A stretch of DNA of 27,317 bases from CALIBK01 sp037444165. GTDB lineage: Bacteria > Desulfobacterota > BSN033 > UBA1163. How positions within the stretch are numbered: position 1 is the stretch's first letter; each line of letters begins with the position of its first letter. Shown here piece by piece: positions 1 to 9,500 of this stretch. The notes below the pieces were generated by a model that ran no database searches, had not been told where the DNA came from, and saw nothing but the letters and a program-made list of their open reading frames with translations. Location: positions 1 to 27,317 of the forward strand of contig JBBIMX010000036.1 of NCBI GenBank assembly GCA_037444165.1. The letters are read 5' to 3'. The position numbers were made by a program, and so were the translations under genes.

Positions 1-1
1 G

Positions 2-670
2 GTGGTGATGATCTTGATGATCTTTGTCATTCCAGTTTTTGAGACGATGTTCAAATCAGCAGGCCAGAGTCTTCCCCTGCCCACCCTGGTCGTCCTCTCC
101 ATCAGCAAGTTTATCAAGAAGTATATTCTCCTTTTCATTCCAGCCGCGATCCTCTTGGTCTATTTCTTTCGAAGATTCTATCGGACAGAATATGGAAAGA
201 CCCTGATCGACCGTCTCCTTCTGAAACTCCCGGTCTTTGGAATTCTCCTTAAGAAGGTCTCTGTCGCCCGATTTGCTCGAACCTTAGGAACACTGGTCAG
301 CAGTGGGGTCCCTATCCTGGATGGACTCAATATCGTCTCCAAGACTGCGGGAAATCGAACGATTGAGACCGCTATTCTCAATGCGAGGGCCAGCATCCGG
401 GAAGGAGAAACGATCGCTGAACCCTTAAACCGAAGCGGGATCTTCCCTCCAATGGTCATCCAGATGATCTCGGTAGGTGAGTCCACAGGGGCCCTGGATT
501 CGATGCTGGCAAAGATTGCTGATTTCTTTGAAGAAGAGGTCGACGTGGCAGTAGGAAATCTTACCTCTCTTCTGGAACCTTTTCTTATGATCTTTTTAGG
601 TGTGGTCATTGGAGGGGTCGTGATTTCTATGTATCTTCCCATCTTTCAGATGGCCTCTGCGATCCATTAG
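2..670 (+). CDS. pilC: PilC, type IV pilus inner-membrane platform protein (3' part only)
   Basis: This is the C-terminal part, about 222 residues, of a T2SSF/GspF-family protein; full-length PilC is about 400 residues, so the 5' half lies left of the window. Visible are the end of a membrane helix (residues 1-12), the LPLPT segment that follows the first T2SSF domain, a helix at about 41-57, and the second T2SSF domain with its typical VARFARTLGTLVSSGVPI and ISVGESTGALDSML stretches (about 88-170), then a final helix near 193-212. The family forms the inner-membrane platform on which the PilB and PilT ATPases act during pilus extension and retraction. A GspF role in type II secretion is the alternative, but the PilS/PilR pair immediately downstream favours the pilus. 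Confidence in the family is very high. Confidence 0.93.
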   Translation: MVMILMIFVIPVFETMFKSAGQSLPLPTLVVLSISKFIKKYILLFIPAAILLVYFFRRFYRTEYGKTLIDRLLLKLPVFGILLKKVSVARFARTLGTLVSSGVPILDGLNIVSKTAGNRTIETAILNARASIREGETIAEPLNRSGIFPPMVIQMISVGESTGALDSMLAKIADFFEEEVDVAVGNLTSLLEPFLMIFLGVVIGGVVISMYLPIFQMASAIH

Positions 671-708
671 AAAAATGATAGGGTTGGAGTAGAAAGGCGC
701 TGAGATCG

Positions 709-2421
709 ATGCATCCTCACTCATCCATCTCTTCAAACTCCCATCTCAAAGAGCTAAGAAGTGTGAAAGGCTTGATGCTCTCTCGTCTGATCATCCTCTC
801 TCTTCTTCTGGCCATTACCTTTCTGTTTCAGGTTTCGGAAAAGAAGTTTTTCTTCATCCCTATGACCAATCGGTTTTACTATTTTGTTGGTTTTTTCTAT
901 CTCGTAACGATTGGATATGCCTTCCTCCTGGATCGGATAAAGAATCTTCTTCGTTTCATCCGGATTCAGCTCATCCTCGATCACCTTTTTATCGCAGGTC
1001 TGATCTATTTTACTGGGGGAAAAGAGAGCTACTTCCCAATCACCTATATTTTTGCCATCATCGGGAGTAGTATTCTTTTCTATAAACAGGGGGCTTTCTT
1101 CTCTGCCTCGTTCGCCACCTTCCTTTACGGATCGATCCTAATTCTTCAACTCTATGGTTGGATCAATCCCATAGGAGACCCTTCTTCTTATGAAGCCAGT
1201 CAAATCTTCTATACCTTGATTCTCTATATGGCTGCCTTCTATATCGTTGCCTTTTTAAGTAGCTCCATCTCTGAGGAACTCCAGAAGAAACGAAAAGAAC
1301 TTCTCCAGAAAGAGGTGGATTATCATCAACTCGAGGCCTTCAATCGAAACATCGTACAGAGCCTGGATAGCGGGCTTTTGACGATCGATCTTGAGGGGAG
1401 GATCAATTTTTTGAATCGAACTGCAGAAAAGATTCTTCGTCGAAAAGAGGAAGAGCTCCGAAATCAATCGATCTATGACCTCTTCCCGAAGATGGATGAG
1501 GTCATGGAGGAGATTCGGAAGAAGTCCTCTCAGGAGCCTCCGGAATATCAACGATATGAGACCACCCTCCTTATCGAAGAGGACCAGAAAATTCACCTGG
1601 GTTTCTCCATCTCCCCTCTGACTGATCCGGAAGGAAAAACCATAGGCCATACCCTTATCTTTCAGGATATCACTCGATTCAAGGAGATGGAGGAGCAGAT
1701 GAAACGTTTTGACCGGATGGCCGCGATTGGATCTCTGGCCGCAGGACTCGCCCATGAGATTCGAAATCCTCTGGCCTCCTTGAGTGGATCCATCCAGATG
1801 TTAAAATCAGAGCTCTCCCTGGACGAATCTCAAAGCCATCTCATGGAGATTATCCTCCGGGAGTCAGAAAGACTCAACGCATTGATCACCGACTTTCTCC
1901 TTTTTGCCCATCCCCCTCAAACTCGACCCCAGCCCGTAGAGATCGAGAGGATTCTCGACGAAACCCTTGAACTCTTCAGTCATTCCCGATCTTTTCGCGA
2001 GGGGATCCGCCTCATCCGAGTCCCTTCGGATCGAATCGGAGAGGTGATTTTGGATCCTGATCAGATTCGGCAGGTCCTATGGAATCTTCTCATCAATGCC
2101 TCCCAATCCCTTTCCAATGGAGGAGAAATTCGAATTCACCTCGAAAAAGGGGAGCCTTCCCTCTGGCGAGGGGCCCTCCCCTTTTTCTCCTTCAAAGGAG
2201 CAAAGGAATGGATCAAGATTTCGGTTGAAGATACGGGGGGTGGAATTCCACCGGAGGAGAAAGAAAAGATCTTCGAACCCTTCTATACGACCAAAGAGAA
2301 CGGGACAGGATTGGGACTCTCCATTGTCCATAAGATCATTGAGAACCATCGAGGTTCGATTAAAGTTGAAAGCGAGGTTGGGAAAGGTTCAACCTTTACT
2401 ATCTTTTTACCTGTGGAGTAA
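709..2421 (+). CDS. pilS: PilS-type membrane sensor histidine kinase with PAS domain
   Basis: The 570-residue protein starts with a multi-helix membrane region (about residues 25-185, roughly six hydrophobic segments). A short coiled linker and a PAS domain follow (about 205-325). The dimerisation/phosphoacceptor domain has His349 in GLAHEIRNPLASL. The HATPase domain shows the N box at NLLINA (459-464), the G1 box DTGGGI (508-513) and the G2 box GTGLGLS (532-538). In the PilS/NtrB family such kinases autophosphorylate on His and pass phosphate to a sigma-54 activator; here that partner is the next gene, 27 bases on or less. The membrane-plus-PAS architecture and the position after pilC match PilS, which in Pseudomonas senses pilin levels in the membrane. 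The ligand here is unknown. Only a weak AAGG-like ribosome site precedes the ATG. The PilS assignment rests on context more than on unique motifs. Confidence 0.85.
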   Translation: MHPHSSISSNSHLKELRSVKGLMLSRLIILSLLLAITFLFQVSEKKFFFIPMTNRFYYFVGFFYLVTIGYAFLLDRIKNLLRFIRIQLILDHLFIAGLIYFTGGKESYFPITYIFAIIGSSILFYKQGAFFSASFATFLYGSILILQLYGWINPIGDPSSYEASQIFYTLILYMAAFYIVAFLSSSISEELQKKRKELLQKEVDYHQLEAFNRNIVQSLDSGLLTIDLEGRINFLNRTAEKILRRKEEELRNQSIYDLFPKMDEVMEEIRKKSSQEPPEYQRYETTLLIEEDQKIHLGFSISPLTDPEGKTIGHTLIFQDITRFKEMEEQMKRFDRMAAIGSLAAGLAHEIRNPLASLSGSIQMLKSELSLDESQSHLMEIILRESERLNALITDFLLFAHPPQTRPQPVEIERILDETLELFSHSRSFREGIRLIRVPSDRIGEVILDPDQIRQVLWNLLINASQSLSNGGEIRIHLEKGEPSLWRGALPFFSFKGAKEWIKISVEDTGGGIPPEEKEKIFEPFYTTKENGTGLGLSIVHKIIENHRGSIKVESEVGKGSTFTIFLPVE

Positions 2422-2448
2422 AGAATCTTAACGTTAGGGTCTTTGGAG

Positions 2449-3855
2449 ATGCAAAAAGAGAAGATCTTGGTGGCTGATGATGAAAAGAGCATGAGGGAAT
2501 TCTTGGAGATCATGCTTAGAAAAGAAGGCTATCGGGTGACCCTCGCCTCCAATGGAGAGGAAGCGGTCAGATGGGCGGAGAGAGAAATCTTCGATTTAGC
2601 CCTTCTCGATATTCGAATGCCCAAAGTCGATGGACTTTCAGCCTTAAAAAAGATTAAAACCCTCTCTCCAGAAACGGTGGTGATCGTCATTACCGCTTTT
2701 GCCTCTGCCGATACGGCTATCCGGGCAATGAAAGAGGGAGCCTATGACTATATCACAAAACCCTTTAAAGTAGACGAGATTAAACTCATCATCCGAAATG
2801 CCCTTGAGAAGAAGAACCTCGAGAAGGAGAACCTCCTTCTCAAGCAGGTCGTCCAGGAACGTTACCACTTCGGAAATATCGTTGGGCAGAGCCCAAAGAT
2901 GCTGGAGCTCTATCGCCTTCTGGAGAAAGTGGCTCCCACGAAGACCAATATTTTGATCACCGGCGAGAGTGGAACGGGTAAAGAACTGGTTGCCAAAGCG
3001 ATTCACTACAATAGCCCGAGAAAGGATAAGCCTTTTGTCACACTCAATTGTGGAGCGATTCCAGAATCCCTGATCGAAAGTGAACTCTTCGGGCATATGA
3101 AAGGGGCCTTTACGGATGCCGTCTCCACCAAGAAGGGACTCTTTGAGGTCGCCGATGAAGGAACGATCTTTCTGGATGAGATCAGTGAGCTTCCCTTGAT
3201 GATGCAGGTTAAACTCCTCCGGGTCATCCAGGATAAAGAATTTAAACGGGTGGGTGGGACAGAAGATATTCGGGTCGATGTCCGAATCATCTCTGCGACG
3301 AATAAGGATCTTGAAGAAGCGGTGAGAGAGAAACGTTTCAGGGAAGATCTCTTCTACCGCCTCAATGTCATCCAGATTAAACTTCCTCCTCTTCGGGAAA
3401 GAAAAGAGGATATTCCCCTTCTGGCCGACCATTTTCTAAAAAAATATTCCGAGGAATTAGGGAAGTCGATCACCCGAATCTCTCCTGAAGCCCTTCAATT
3501 TTTGATGAATTACGATTTTCCAGGCAATGTCCGAGAACTTCAAAACATCATTGAGCGGGCAGTGGCACTGGAGACAGGTTCTCAACTCTCACTGGAGAAC
3601 CTGAGTTCCTATCTTGAAAATCAGCTTCCCGCCAAGAAAGGGGCGTTCGATATTGACCTCCCTGAGGAAGGAATTGACCTCGAAAAGGTTGTGTCCGATC
3701 TGGAAAAGATGCTTCTCCTCAAGGCCCTGGATCGAGCCAAGGGGGTCAAGAAAAAGGCGGCTGAACTGCTCCGTATCAATTTTCGTTCGATGCGGTACCG
3801 GTTGGATAAATACGGACTCAATAGCAATGGTTTAGAATCGGAAGAGGAGTCATGA
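2449..3855 (+). CDS. pilR: PilR-type sigma-54-dependent response regulator
   Basis: This is an NtrC-class activator (468 residues from the ATG). The receiver domain (about 5-120) carries the acidic pair in VADDEKS and the phospho-Asp in LLDIRMP. The AAA+ domain (about 143-385) has Walker A GESGTGK, Walker B TIFLDEI, and the sigma-54 contact loop written GAFTDA instead of the canonical GAFTGA. A Fis-type helix-turn-helix closes the protein (KKKAAELLRINFRSMRYRL). It should open sigma-54 promoters once phosphorylated by the upstream kinase, with pilin genes as the expected targets by analogy. A TTG six bases upstream (2443) is in frame; I prefer the ATG, with TAGGG nine bases before it. The stop overlaps the stop of the convergent mutL. 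No pilA follows, so its target pilin gene lies elsewhere. Confidence 0.88.
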   Translation: MQKEKILVADDEKSMREFLEIMLRKEGYRVTLASNGEEAVRWAEREIFDLALLDIRMPKVDGLSALKKIKTLSPETVVIVITAFASADTAIRAMKEGAYDYITKPFKVDEIKLIIRNALEKKNLEKENLLLKQVVQERYHFGNIVGQSPKMLELYRLLEKVAPTKTNILITGESGTGKELVAKAIHYNSPRKDKPFVTLNCGAIPESLIESELFGHMKGAFTDAVSTKKGLFEVADEGTIFLDEISELPLMMQVKLLRVIQDKEFKRVGGTEDIRVDVRIISATNKDLEEAVREKRFREDLFYRLNVIQIKLPPLRERKEDIPLLADHFLKKYSEELGKSITRISPEALQFLMNYDFPGNVRELQNIIERAVALETGSQLSLENLSSYLENQLPAKKGAFDIDLPEEGIDLEKVVSDLEKMLLLKALDRAKGVKKKAAELLRINFRSMRYRLDKYGLNSNGLESEEES

Positions 3856-5592
3856 GCCTCTGCGCCTCCTTTTGAACTGTTTTTCCAACTCCCCTCGGGG
3901 TAGGAAATAGAAAATGGGTCTTCCATGAGGACAGGTGAGAGAAGGCTCAAATGGCGAAAGACTCCTTACCAATCCCTCTATCTCTTCTCTTCTTAAGACT
4001 CCGCTTCCTCGAACTGAAGAATGGCATGAGAGAGAGATGAGGAGGGTTTCAATCAGATTTCTACCCTCTCCTTGTCGTCTTAGAAAAGAAAGTTCTTCCA
4101 ATATCTCCTGAATCCATTGTTTCGAGTCCTCAATTTGAATAAGATCAGGGATGGCCTGAATGGCATAGAGCCTCTCTCCTATTGGCTCAAGTTCAAACCC
4201 GAGGGTCCGAAAAGCCTCTAACGATTCATCCAGGACAAGACAATCTTCCTGCGAGCACTCCAACAGAATCGGAATGAGGAGGGGATTGGAGCGGATGGAA
4301 CGATTCTCCACCCTCTTTTTCCATTCCTCAAAGAGGATCCTTTCATGAGCCGCATGTTGATCAATCAAGACAAGATTCTCATCCCCTTCGCACAGAATAT
4401 ATGTCTCCCAAATCTGTCCAATGATTCGGAATCCTTTGCTTCTCTCTTCCATCCAGAGAGGTCTCTCTTCCTTTAAGGTCATGAGGGTGGGTTGCCCTTC
4501 TTCACTCCCTTCTCTTTGTGTAAAGGAATCCCTTTTTAGAGGAATAGAGACCTGTCCATACCCTTCCCTCTCCTCATGGTAGACAGCCATTGAGGGTCCG
4601 GTTCTTCCTCCAAGGAGATGGTCAATGGTATGAAAGACCAGACGATAAATCCTTTCGGGGTCTCTAAATCTGACTTCTATCTTGGTAGGATGGACATTTA
4701 CATCCACGAAAGAAGGAGGAACCTCAAGGAAAAGAAGGCAAAAGGGAAACCTCCCTGAAGGGAGATGATGGCGATAAGCTTCGAGAATGGCTCTATAAAG
4801 AATTCGATCCTTCACATATCTTCGATTCACATAGAGGTAGATTCCATCGGCATTTCCCTTGGATAGAGAGGGAAGGCTAATCAATCCAGAAAGATGGATC
4901 TCTTTTTCTTCCGTTTCGACCTCCTGAAGATGACCGAGGGTCTCTCGACCCCAAAGGGCTTCTACACGTACCAGGGAAGAGTCGGTCCTCAAAAGTTCTT
5001 CAACCCTTCGCCCCTCATGAATCAATTTAAAGGAGATAGAAGGGTGGGAAAGGCTGATTCGATGAAAATGGTTGAGGATATATCGGAATTCGGAGGGAAT
5101 CGATTTTAAAAACTTTCTCCTGACCGGGAGATTATAGAAGAGGTTTTTTACCTCCACCTCTGTTCCCGGAGGAGCCCCTGCCTCAGAAAGACTCTTGATC
5201 TCTCCTCCTTCACAAACAATCCTTGTTCCAATCATGGCATGTGGGACTCGAGAGGTGATCGTAAGGTGGGAGACCGAAGCAATGCTTGGGAGGGCCTCTC
5301 CCCGAAACCCAAGGGTATGAATCGCATAAAGATCCTCCACCTTTCGGATCTTGCTTGTGGCAAATCGTTGAATGGCCAGAGGGAGGTCTTCGGGCTCGAT
5401 ACCTTCCCCGTCATCGATCACTCGAATCCGCTCGAGACCTCCCCCTTTGATTTCCACTATAATCTCTTGAGCATGGGCATCGATCGCATTCTCCATCAGC
5501 TCCTTGACGACCGATGCAGGTCGCTCTACGACTTCCCCTGCAGCAATCTTTTGGGAAATGGATTCAGGAAGAACCTCAATCTTTTGACCCAT
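3850..5592 (-). CDS. mutL: DNA mismatch repair protein MutL (endonuclease-type)
   Basis: MutL couples mismatch recognition by MutS to strand incision and excision. The N-terminal GHKL ATPase motifs are complete: KELMENAIDA (catalytic Glu and Mg-binding Asn), IDDGEGI and TLGFRGEAL. They are followed by GTEVEVKNLFYNLPVRRKFL and the DVNVHPTKIEVRF segment. The C-terminal domain has DQHAAHERILFE, an exact fit to DQHA(X)2E(X)4E, plus SCHSSVR and CPHGRP, so the latent metal-dependent nicking activity is expected. That implies mismatch repair without MutH/Dam. The ATG at 5592 fits the family N-terminus and has GGGAGG three bases upstream. A GTG at 5628 with AGGAG at better spacing would add 12 residues. 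Either start lies inside the end of accA (overlap 17 or 53 bases), suggesting translational coupling. The 3' end overlaps convergent pilR by 6 bases. Confidence 0.97.
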   Translation of the reverse strand: MGQKIEVLPESISQKIAAGEVVERPASVVKELMENAIDAHAQEIIVEIKGGGLERIRVIDDGEGIEPEDLPLAIQRFATSKIRKVEDLYAIHTLGFRGEALPSIASVSHLTITSRVPHAMIGTRIVCEGGEIKSLSEAGAPPGTEVEVKNLFYNLPVRRKFLKSIPSEFRYILNHFHRISLSHPSISFKLIHEGRRVEELLRTDSSLVRVEALWGRETLGHLQEVETEEKEIHLSGLISLPSLSKGNADGIYLYVNRRYVKDRILYRAILEAYRHHLPSGRFPFCLLFLEVPPSFVDVNVHPTKIEVRFRDPERIYRLVFHTIDHLLGGRTGPSMAVYHEEREGYGQVSIPLKRDSFTQREGSEEGQPTLMTLKEERPLWMEERSKGFRIIGQIWETYILCEGDENLVLIDQHAAHERILFEEWKKRVENRSIRSNPLLIPILLECSQEDCLVLDESLEAFRTLGFELEPIGERLYAIQAIPDLIQIEDSKQWIQEILEELSFLRRQGEGRNLIETLLISLSCHSSVRGSGVLRREEIEGLVRSLSPFEPSLTCPHGRPIFYFLPRGELEKQFKRRRRGS

Positions 5593-6571
5593 CAGCCTCC
5601 CATCCCATGCCCTCTTCGATAAAGGCACCTATTCTCCTAAACTTCTCGTAACGATCCTTTAATAATTGATCCACATCGACCCTTTCCAATTCTTTTAAAT
5701 GGCGCGAAATCGCCTCCTTCAAACGGAGGGCCATCCCTTTCGGATCCCTGTGGGCCCCTCCAAGAGGTTCTTCAATCACCTCATCGATCACTCCTAATTG
5801 ATAAAGGTCTCTGGCGGTCAATTTGAGGGAATCCGCAGCAATGGCCTTTCCTTTCTCTCCATCCTTCCAGAGGATGGCTGCACACCCTTCTGGAGAGATC
5901 ACCGAATAGGTGGCATATTCCAGCATCAAGATTCGGTCTCCCATGCCAATCGCCAGGGCCCCTCCACTTCCCCCTTCACCGATGACCAGGGTCAAGATGG
6001 GGACTCTGAGATGGGCCATGGTCTTGAGGTTTCTTGCAATCGCTTCGGCCTGTCCCCTTTCTTCTGCGCCGATGCCTGGAAAAGCCCCCGGGGTATCGAT
6101 CATGGTAAGAACAGGTTTTCGAAACGCCTCAGCCATTTTCATCAATCTCAAGGCCTTCCGGTAGCCTTCGGGATGGGGCATCCCAAAATTCCGAGAGGCC
6201 ATCTCCCTCGCATCCGTCCCTTTCTGATGGGCAATGACCATCAGGGTCTTCCCGTTGAACATAGAAAGTCCACCCATGATGGCTGGATCATCTCCATAGG
6301 CCCGATCGCCGTGAAGTTCGATAAACGGTTCGAAGAGTTCCTGGATATAAAAGGAGGCTTTGGGCCGATCAATATGTCTTGCCAACTGAGTGATTTGCCA
6401 ACCTGTAAGATTCGAAAAGATCTCTTTTCGGAGTCGATTGAGCTTCTCTTCTAATCGACGAATCTGTTCTTCCAGTCCGTGATCCCTTCCCCTGGGGAAC
6501 CTCTTTAGACGTTCGATCTCATTCTCTAACTCGACCAATGGTTTTTCAAAATCCAAATAGTGTCGAACCAT
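5576..6571 (-). CDS. accA: Acetyl-CoA carboxylase carboxyltransferase subunit alpha
   Basis: At 331 residues this is close to the usual 315-325 for AccA, with a slightly longer C-terminal tail. A coiled N-terminal segment (about 1-55) is followed by the crotonase-like carboxyltransferase fold. Recognisable blocks are GDRAYGDDPAIMGGL (88-102), IDTPGAFPGIGAEERGQAEAIARNL (158-182) and GEGGSGGALAIGMGD (198-212), the last with the glycines that form the oxyanion site. With AccD it transfers CO2 from carboxybiotin to acetyl-CoA, giving malonyl-CoA for fatty-acid synthesis. AccD is not in the window. The ATG comes just 3 bases after the dnaE stop, with GAGG inside the dnaE end as ribosome site. The dnaE-accA order is also that of Escherichia coli. 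Downstream it overlaps mutL. Confidence 0.97.
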   Translation of the reverse strand: MVRHYLDFEKPLVELENEIERLKRFPRGRDHGLEEQIRRLEEKLNRLRKEIFSNLTGWQITQLARHIDRPKASFYIQELFEPFIELHGDRAYGDDPAIMGGLSMFNGKTLMVIAHQKGTDAREMASRNFGMPHPEGYRKALRLMKMAEAFRKPVLTMIDTPGAFPGIGAEERGQAEAIARNLKTMAHLRVPILTLVIGEGGSGGALAIGMGDRILMLEYATYSVISPEGCAAILWKDGEKGKAIAADSLKLTARDLYQLGVIDEVIEEPLGGAHRDPKGMALRLKEAISRHLKELERVDVDQLLKDRYEKFRRIGAFIEEGMGWEADGSKD

Positions 6572-6574
6572 TTC

Positions 6575-9500
6575 TTAGGCCTCGAATGATAGCAGGGGTG
6601 TAGGAAAAAGGATTTTAACCTCTTCTTGAAACTCCGAAGTGGGTGAAACCCGATATTCATCGGAGAGGGCAATCACCGTTTCAGGGCGATCTCCGTTGAT
6701 GAGATGGAGATAGACCTGATAGGATCCCGGATGAGCCAGAATCACCTCTTTTAACTCTTTGAGGGAAGAGGGGGTCAGGGTTTCCATTGGAATTTTAAGA
6801 TGAAGGATTTGGGGGTTTTCCGAAGAGACTTCGGAGAGGGGACGAATCTCTTTCGCCTTGACCTTCACCTGATCTCCAGAAAGGTCAAGGGTCCCCCGAA
6901 CAAAGATAGGTTCCCCTCCTCTCAAATACGAAGAAGCGGTCTTAAAGAGGTCAGGAAAGAGAATCACTTCCACCCAGCCTTTCATATCCTCGAGATTGAT
7001 GAAGGCCATTCGGTCTCCCTTTTTTGTAACCACTTCTTTCAGCTGACTGACAAGCCCACAGAGTTTCACCTCTTTTCCATTGGGCCCAGAGGAAAGAGTG
7101 GAACTGTCCTCCTCCGTGATCTTTCTAATCTCCTCCTGATAAGGCGAAAGGGGGTGGCGGGAGATATAGAACCCGATCGTCTCTTTCTCAAAGAGGATCA
7201 ACTGTTGTTGGGAAAACTCTTCCATCTCCGGATAACGCTCTTCTAACTCATCAAGATTGGACCCCCAGATGCTCATCTGAGGAGTCTCTTTCTTTCGCTG
7301 CAGGGATTGAGCCCAATGGAGAATCTCTTCCAGGGCGGTAAGCATCTGGGAGCGGTAGACCTTGGTGAAGTCAAAAGCCCCGCATTTAATCAGGCTTTCG
7401 ATCACCCGACGGTTCACTTTTCTCAAATCAACTCGTTTGCAAAAATCATAGAGGGAACGAAACTTTCCTCTCTCTTGTCTTTCCCGGAGGATGACTTCAA
7501 TGGCGGCATCCCCCACATTCTTGACCGCTGCCAGTCCAAATCGAATCTGATTCCCAAGCACGGTAAAATTTCTATAACTCTCATTAATATCCGGAGGCAG
7601 GATGGTAATTCCCATTTCCCGGCATTCTGCAAGATAGCGCATGATCTTTTCGGCATTCTGAGCTTCACTGGTGAGAAGGGCAGCCATAAATTCAATCGGG
7701 AAATGGGTCTTCAGATAAGCGGTTTGATAGGCCAGAAGGGCATAGGCTGCGCTGTGAGATTTATTAAACCCATATCGACCGAAGGTCTCCATCTGTTCAA
7801 AGATCTTCTCCGCCTTTCGAAGGGGAATTCGATTTCGTTTGGCACCTTCGAGAAACTTCTCCTTCTGTTTGACCATCTCGAGAGCATCCTTCTTTGCCAT
7901 CGCTCTCCGAAGGTTATCCGCATCTTCCAGGCTGAAGTGGGCAAGGGTGCTGGCAATCCTCATCACCTGTTCTTGATAAACAATCACACCGTAAGTATCC
8001 TTAAGGATACCTTCGAGAAGGGGATGCTCATAAATAATCGGCTCGGTTCCGTGACGTCTTTTGATGAACTCTTCGATCATTCCACTGTCCAGAGGGCCGG
8101 GCCGATAAAGAGCGATAAGGGCGATAATCTCCTTAAAACTCTCCGGCTTGAGTCGAATCAGGAGGTTCTTCATTCCCTCACTCTCCAGCTGGAAGAGTCC
8201 CAGACTTGAACCGGTGGCCAGAGAGGCGTAAACCTTTGGGTCATCCAGGGGGATCTCGGAAAGATCGATTCTTACCCCTCGATTCTTCTCGATCAATTCG
8301 ATGGCATGATGGATCATGGTCAGGGTCTTTAGACCCAAAAAATCAAATTTGACCAGCCCAATCGCGTCCACCTCTTTCATTGCATACTGAGTGATGACCT
8401 CCCCATCTTGCCCCCTATAAAGAGGAAGGTATTCGGTGAGAGGTTTATTGGAGATGACTACTCCTGCGGCATGGGTGGAGGCGTGGCGGACTAAACCCTC
8501 CAGGGATTTTGCAATCTGGAAAAGGGAGGCAATCTTTGGATCCTTTTCCACCATTTCTTTCAGCTTGGGTTCTCGCTCCAGGGCCTGTTCAAGGGTGAGG
8601 TTGAGGGGAGCTCCAGGGATCAGTTTTGCAATTCGGTCGACCTCTGCGTAGGGCATCCCCAACACTCGGCCTACATCCCGGATGACTGCCCTTGCCTGCA
8701 TCTTTCCAAAGGTAATGATCTGGGCTACATTCTCCTTTCCATATTTTTCCATCACATACTGAAGGACTTCATTTCGTCGATCCATGCAAAAATCTACATC
8801 CACATCCGGCATACTGCTCTTTCGGCCAGGGTTTAAGAACCGCTCAAAAATGAGATCGTACTCAATAGGATCTAAATCTGTGATCTGGAGAGCATAGGCC
8901 ACCAGACTCCCGGCTACGGACCCCCGTCCCGGACCCACCGGAATCCTGTTTTCCTTTGCGAATCGAATGAAATCCGAAACGATCAAAAAGTATCCAGAAA
9001 ATCCCATCGATTGAATGATCTGAAGTTCCTCTTCCAGCCTTTTTTGATAGATGGATCGCCGTTCCGGGGGAACCTTTTTAAGGGAGGTCGAAAATCTTCG
9101 CTCCAATCCCTCTCGAGCCAATTTTTCTAAATAGCTCTCCGGGGATTCTCCGGAGGGAATCGAAACCTTAGGGATATGTTTCTCTTCGAATCTCAATTCA
9201 AGGTTACACTGCTCAGCAATTTCACCACTACAGGAAAGAGCCTCAGGAAGATCGGAGAAAAGCTCCATCATCTCCTCAGGGGACTTGAAATAGAACTCTT
9301 CGGTTTGAAATCTCATCCGATCTGGATCTTGAAGGGTCTTTCCAGTCTGGATACAAAGGAGCACTTCATGGGCCTTCGCATCCTGACGATGGAGATAATG
9401 ACAGTCGTTGGTAGCCACCCACCGGAGATCTAATTGCCTTGCGACTTCTAACAGACCTCTATTAATCAACTCCTGATTCTCTATCCCGGTTCTCTGAATC

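Noticed and set aside
2644..3432. 262-codon open frame on the minus strand
   Set aside because: It is antisense to the conserved AAA+ domain of pilR and encodes no recognisable motif.
7307..8209. 300-codon open frame on the plus strand
   Set aside because: It lies entirely opposite dnaE, which has full catalytic motifs; it shows no domain and no ribosome site.
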